NCBI GenBank assembly: GCA_965153355.1
Contig: OZ231127.1
Span: forward strand, 88,164,001-88,228,000
Length of the DNA stretch: 64,000 nt
DNA from: Flaccisagitta enflata
Lineage: Eukaryota > Chaetognatha > Sagittoidea > Aphragmophora
Direction: 5' to 3'
The stretch's first letter is position 1; every line of letters starts with the position of its first letter. Shown one piece after another: positions 57,720 to 63,700 of the stretch. A program made the position numbers and the translations under genes. Under the pieces are notes generated by a model, which did not search any database, had not been told where the DNA came from, and was given only the letters and a program-made list of their open reading frames with translations.

Positions 57720-60700
57720 TTTGATGACAGTAAAAGTTTGAAATTTTGAAATTTTGAAATTTGAAGTTTGAAGTTTGAAGTTTGAAGTTTGAAGTTTGAA
57801 ATTTGAAGTTTGAAATTTTGAAATACAGTGAGACCCCGCAATAACAGACTCGCTTTGAAAGGTTCCCCACTAATTAAGGTCAACATTTTTAAGTCCCAAA
57901 TGGTAGTCTTTAATGTGATTTTACCTCTTTTTAAAGGTTACTCTGAGATAAAAGTGAAAAATCTTCAGTCCCAATGGGACCAATGAGGCGAGGTCCTACT
58001 GTAGTTTGAAACCCAATGGTCTGGAAAGATACCAATTTTTGCAATTTGTTTAAGTCTTAGAATTTTCCTCTTGAATTTTTGCACTACCATCTTTAAGGAA
58101 ACTATCATTTTTATTAAGTATTCCTTGTCTTAATGAACAGTCTATGGACAAAACGAGGAGAGTAGATTTTGCTGATCACCGTTATCATGCTTAGGCGTAG
58201 TTTGTTTTAAAATGTAGGCTTGTAATTACCTCATAGAAAATTACTGAGGACTGAAAGAAACTAACGCAAGAACGATTACTACAGAAAGGCCATGTAAAAT
58301 CATGAAAGAAGTTTCTTCATGATTGAAAGCAAATATTGCCATCATGTCGCAGGGTCGGCCAGAGGGGTTCAATCTTAGCCCAGATGGAGGTCCCAAGTCC
58401 CAGGGGTGACTGCATGCCAACTTTTGCTTTCAATTAAAAAGAAGTTCTTTTTATGATTTTACATGGCCTCCCTGTAGTAATCGTTCCTCTATTAGTTTCT
58501 TTCAGTCCTCAGTAATTTTCTACAAGGTAATTACAAGCCTACATTTTGAAATAAACTACGCATGAGCATCATACCGGTGATCAGCAAAATCTACTCTCCT
58601 CGTTTTGTCCATAGACTGAATTAAAAAAAGCAATGCCTTAATCATACTAGGTTTTCTTTTACCAATTATATGATAATAAACTAGAAAAATTTAAACTTAA
58701 TTAAAACAAGGCCGAAAGAAAGGGACAGAGGGAGAGAGAGGGAGAGAGAGGAGGGAGAGAGAGGGAGGGAGAGGGGAGAGAGAGGGGGGAGGGAAAGGAG
58801 GGAGAGAGAGGGAGGGAGAGGGGAGAGGAGGAGGGAGAGGGAGGGAGGGAGGGAGGAGCAAAAGAGAGGGAGGGAGAGGGGAGGGAGAGAGAGAGAGAGA
58901 GGAGAGAGAGGGGGAGGGAGAGCGAGAAGGGGAGGATGGAGAGGAGGGAGAGAGAGGGAGGGAGGGAGAGGGGAGGGAGAGGGATGGAGGGAGGGAGGGG
59001 AAGGAGGGAGCGAGGGAGAGAGAGGGAGGGAGGGAGACGGGGAAGGAGAGAGGGAGGAAGGGAGGGAGAGAGGTAGAGGGAAGGAGGGAGAGAGGGAGGG
59101 AGGGAGAGAGGGAGGGAGCACGGGAGGGAGACAGAGAGAGAGAGAGTGAGAGTCACAAACACACACACACACACAAAACAGCCCTTATGATTTTTTTCCG
59201 GTCGGCGAGAGCCGCCTTTACTAGTATAGTCATGAATGTAGTCATAAAGAGGGACTGGAACTGAAACTTCGCCTTTGTTTGGCATTGTTTTTTGTCCTTG
59301 GAAAATGTCTGAAAAGGAGTTGTTTATCTAGTTTTTTTTTCTCATAAATATGCTTTGTTAAGCGAAGAAATACACAGTATAGCATGAAGAGGCAAAGGAA
59401 AGCATATCTAGACTAGTCGGAAGATTTCCAGGGAAAATATCTGCTACTCGGAAGGAAAGCAGGATGTACAGGTCTGCTCATGACATACATAGTTGCGGGG
59501 TTCAACTGTATTTGCTTCGCCGATTGTGCCCATTGCTTCAATCCATTTAACGATCTAGTTCTCTCTTCCATAATTTTTTTTCCAGTTCCTCATCTACTAC
59601 TTGATATTCGTAGTCGTGGGGTTCAACTGTATTTGCTTCGCTGATTGTTCAATTTCGAATTCTCTTCTATTCCACCGAGGTTCCTCTTTATTTCCATTTC
59701 CCCGTCTAGCACCTGACATTCGAGATTTGACTCACGTCTTTATCGTGACTCGAAATAAAAACCCGAGACTGAAGGACGAAGCACAGACTTCGGCCTAAAC
59801 ACCACTCCGGCCTTAACACAACTTAACTCCGGCCTAAACGCAAATGCAAACAACGCGACAACCCGACAAAAAGCCAAAAGTGGAAACTTAAGTAAACCGG
59901 CACACACACAAAAAAAAGTTTGAAACCTTGGAATTTTTTGAAACGTGTGAAAAATGACTCGCAATTCTATTGTAATTATGCTCACGGAGAACACATCGTA
60001 TTTTTCCCTCATAGTAACAAAATCGCTTACCCCTTCGGTAGCAACATTGGCATATCTTCGCCAACCGTGACCCTTTCCCCAGACGCTCGCTACGCGACTA
60101 TGCAAGTAAAGATGTCCGTCCGTTTGTTAATCCTTTCGTCCGTCACACATGATCTTTTATCTGTCTTATTATACTAAAGCTCCTAGGAAATTTTTAGAAG
60201 GTTTAAACGACTTATTAACCCAATTTTGTTCTTCTTGGGGCATTATTATCATTTTTTTTAACTTGTCATTCTCATGGGTTAAAAGTTTCGACGCACGCGG
60301 TGCTTTTTTTCTCTTGAACTCGTTTTATACATGGACGCAAAATTCAGTGTGGTGAGGCGTCAAAAGTTTTAGCACCCCCCCTACAGCCAACTTGACTGAA
60401 TGAAAATTCTGTTTGAAAATTGTTTTGAGTGACTAAGGCCCCTAGTAAGGGGAATATAAATGGCGTTATCAGAGGGAATTTTGAGATTGTACCTAGAACC
60501 TTGAAATTTATCACTTAACTCTATTTTCTTTACTTTTTTAATTTTCTGGGTAAAACTGATAGATTTCAAGGTAAAGGTTTTAGTTACAATCTCAAAAATC
60601 GCTCTGATGACGCCATTTGTATTCCCCCAAGTTACTCAAAATGACTTTCAATACAAAATTTAAGTTATTCAATATGGCTGTTGGGGGGGTGCTAATTTTT

Positions 60701-63700
60701 TTTTTGCTTTTGGCGTTTTATTTTGCGTCCATGTATAGTGAACATTGATCGACAGCTTTTTTATCTGTTATCAAATTTTGTCTGTTTAACATGGGTAAAC
60801 ACAGGAACACGGAACTGTGGATTCCAGAAAATATCGCCCTCCTTCCTCAGACAGTTACACAAAATTCGATTCAGCCAACATCGATCGATTGTCAATATAT
60901 AACGTAAATGCAAATGGTAACAAGGCTGAGCCTCATTGTTTAAAATTTAAATTTATAAAGGAGATGCTTGTGAGATTCAGGAGAAAAAAATCTTACTGAC
61001 AAAAAATCCAAAAAAAAACCAATCCATTGGTCTAAAACAAGGGGACATGGGAACAAGGCCGGATACACGGCACTCCAGTCGCGGACGGTTGGGCGGGAGC
61101 AATAATGCAAAAAACTGCTCGGAATTCAAAAATGTTACGGACGGACCGACCGACCTACCGACCGACACAGCAAGGTGTAGAGTCGCGTGTCCGCGACTAA
61201 AAATGGAGAGCAAAGATTCGCGAACGAAATTTCACTGGACACAACAACTACAAAAACTATAGTCAAATGAAATATGAAAAGAAACAATCTTAAAAGTCCA
61301 GACTGCCGATAACCGATTACTCTTTTTACTTCCATATCCCACTTCTTCCCATTTTTGAATGTAAGTAAAAACTAGCTTCCCTGAAACAAAAGCGTCTGGA
61401 TTTGAAAGGCGGGGGAAAAATTCAAATGGAAAGAAATAAATTGAAATAAGCAAAATAAGAAAGGTGGAAAAAGGGAAATTATCAAAAAGGGAAATTATCA
61501 AAAAGAAAGAGTTGATATCGAGAGTTGAAAAATTGAAAATTCAAATAACGAGACAGAAAAAAGCGGGCGGGATCAGGTGTGGGTCAACGCGTCGTCAAAA
61601 GAGGGTTTGTCCGTCAGTTAGACAACATGTCCGTCAGATAGACAACGTGTCCGTCAGTTAGATAACATGTCCGTCAGTTAGACCACGTGTCCGCCGGTCA
61701 GTCGTGTGTCCGTCAGATAGACAACGTGTCCGTCAGATAGACAACGTGTCCGTCAGTTAGACAACATGTCCGTCAGTTAGACAACGTGTCCGTCAGTTAG
61801 ACAACGTGTCTGTCGGCTTGTGTGTGTTTATCTCTATGTACGCCTGTCCGTCCATCTGTCCCTTTGACAATCTCGTAGATATTCGCCGGTCAGGTCCTTT
61901 TATTTTTCCACGGAAAAGGCAGCTCTGTTAGACCCTCTCATTCTCTTCCTATCGCGAGGGCCGCGACAGAGTTATTTGCACAACCCTCAGATTTGTAAAG
62001 AGTTTTCAAATGAATGGGAAAACAAAGCGAATTTTAAAATCGAACTCTTATACATTTTGGGCTTTTGTTTCGTGTCGGCACGCAAAATTAGCGAAAAATG
62101 CCACGTCGTGGACAATAACGAGAATATCCTTAAACACCTATAAAACACCGAGTAAGATCTGCGACAATGCTACCGAGAGGGGATATTTGCGTTTTACCTC
62201 GATTTATATCAAGATCTCTCAAACGCTGAGTTTGTAACCTTCACAAAGTTTATACAAATAAGAATCAAATAAGAATTAAAATTTTCTATTGTTCTATTAT
62301 TCTATTATTCAGATTTCAGTTTTGCTTTTTCATTTTTCAATCTATTCAATCAATTGTTCATTTTTTTTATTCTATTCATTACTCATTAGCTGTTTTTCAA
62401 CATATGGTAGAATGACACACGTAACGAGCGTAGATGCAGAGTCTTTACCACTTGTTTGGAATGCCGCACAACCGAATCGGTGGTCACATTCGATAATAAC
62501 CGAAAAACTTTGTTGGAATACGAATCAAATGATGATGAAACTACAATCATATTTCGACGAGAGTTATATCGTACAAATACCGGGTCATCAGCCTGAGATG
62601 CCAGATAATGCTAAGCTTTTACTCTGAGATGCCACATATCACGGATTTTACACTGATTGTCTCTTAAAGAGTATAAATTGACGTTTTTTGAATCAAAATT
62701 TCATCAAAATTGGTCAAGTAGTTTAGATTCTACAAGTATTTAAGTAAAAAACTTCCTTTCTGCCACTTCTGTTTTTTGATGGGAAAAAGAAGGAACAGCG
62801 TTTTTCCCCATTCTCTCATATTGCAATATTTTGAGCCAGACACACAAGATTGGTCCTAAATAAAAGAGGATTTGACAAATTTATGAAACTACATCAAATG
62901 TTTTTTTCAAACTAGACCATTGACCTGTTCCCAGCTCAAACTGCTCAAAAATGAGAGAAATTTGAAAATGTTCTTTTTCACGATTTTTATTGAAAATTCT
63001 GCCATTGAGAGAAAATTAGTTTTTACTTCAAAGACTTGTAAAATCTAGACTACTTGACCGATTATGATGAAATTTTAATACAAAAAACGTCAATCAATGC
63101 TCTTCAAGAGACAATCAATATGAAATCCAAGATATATGGCATCTCTGAGTAAAAGCTTAACAGAATCCGGCATCTCAGGCTGATGACCCGGTATTCGTTT
63201 TCATTAATCTCGGATTCATTAATTTATCAATCTCGGATTCTCCCATTCTAAGACATTATGAGGCGTCGCTCCCAGATTGCCATTGCAAACAGCAATTGTA
63301 TATCCTGGGAGGTCGAGCGAGAGCGTGTTCCAACTATTGGGATAATGGCTCGTTCGACTGTGCGTTACGCGATCCCTTCGAACTGAGCATGTAATCGCGC
63401 CAAACATGGCGACGATGTTGCCAAAAAGAAAAAGAAATGCTTTGTTCGTTCGGCTCGCTTCATGTACCGATGCCATATCAACAACCTCGACAATGATCAA
63501 ATGATTCATTACAACAGCACCCATTGAAAACGCAAAACTCGCACAATAAATTTCGACAAAGCGCCAAAAGAAGTACGACCGTATTCTATCACAGCCCGCT
63601 GGTATTATGAATTTACGATGGACAAATGAAAGTGCCGCGAGCGGTGTGGTCAAAGGCCCGATCTTCAGTGATCAGCTTTGCTGTTAACTTTGTTCGTACG

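Noticed and set aside
63219-63653. 144-codon minus-strand frame next to AMBRA1-like exon a
   Set aside because: No recognisable domain; contains dispersed-repeat fragments; no splice signals linking it to the neighbouring exon.
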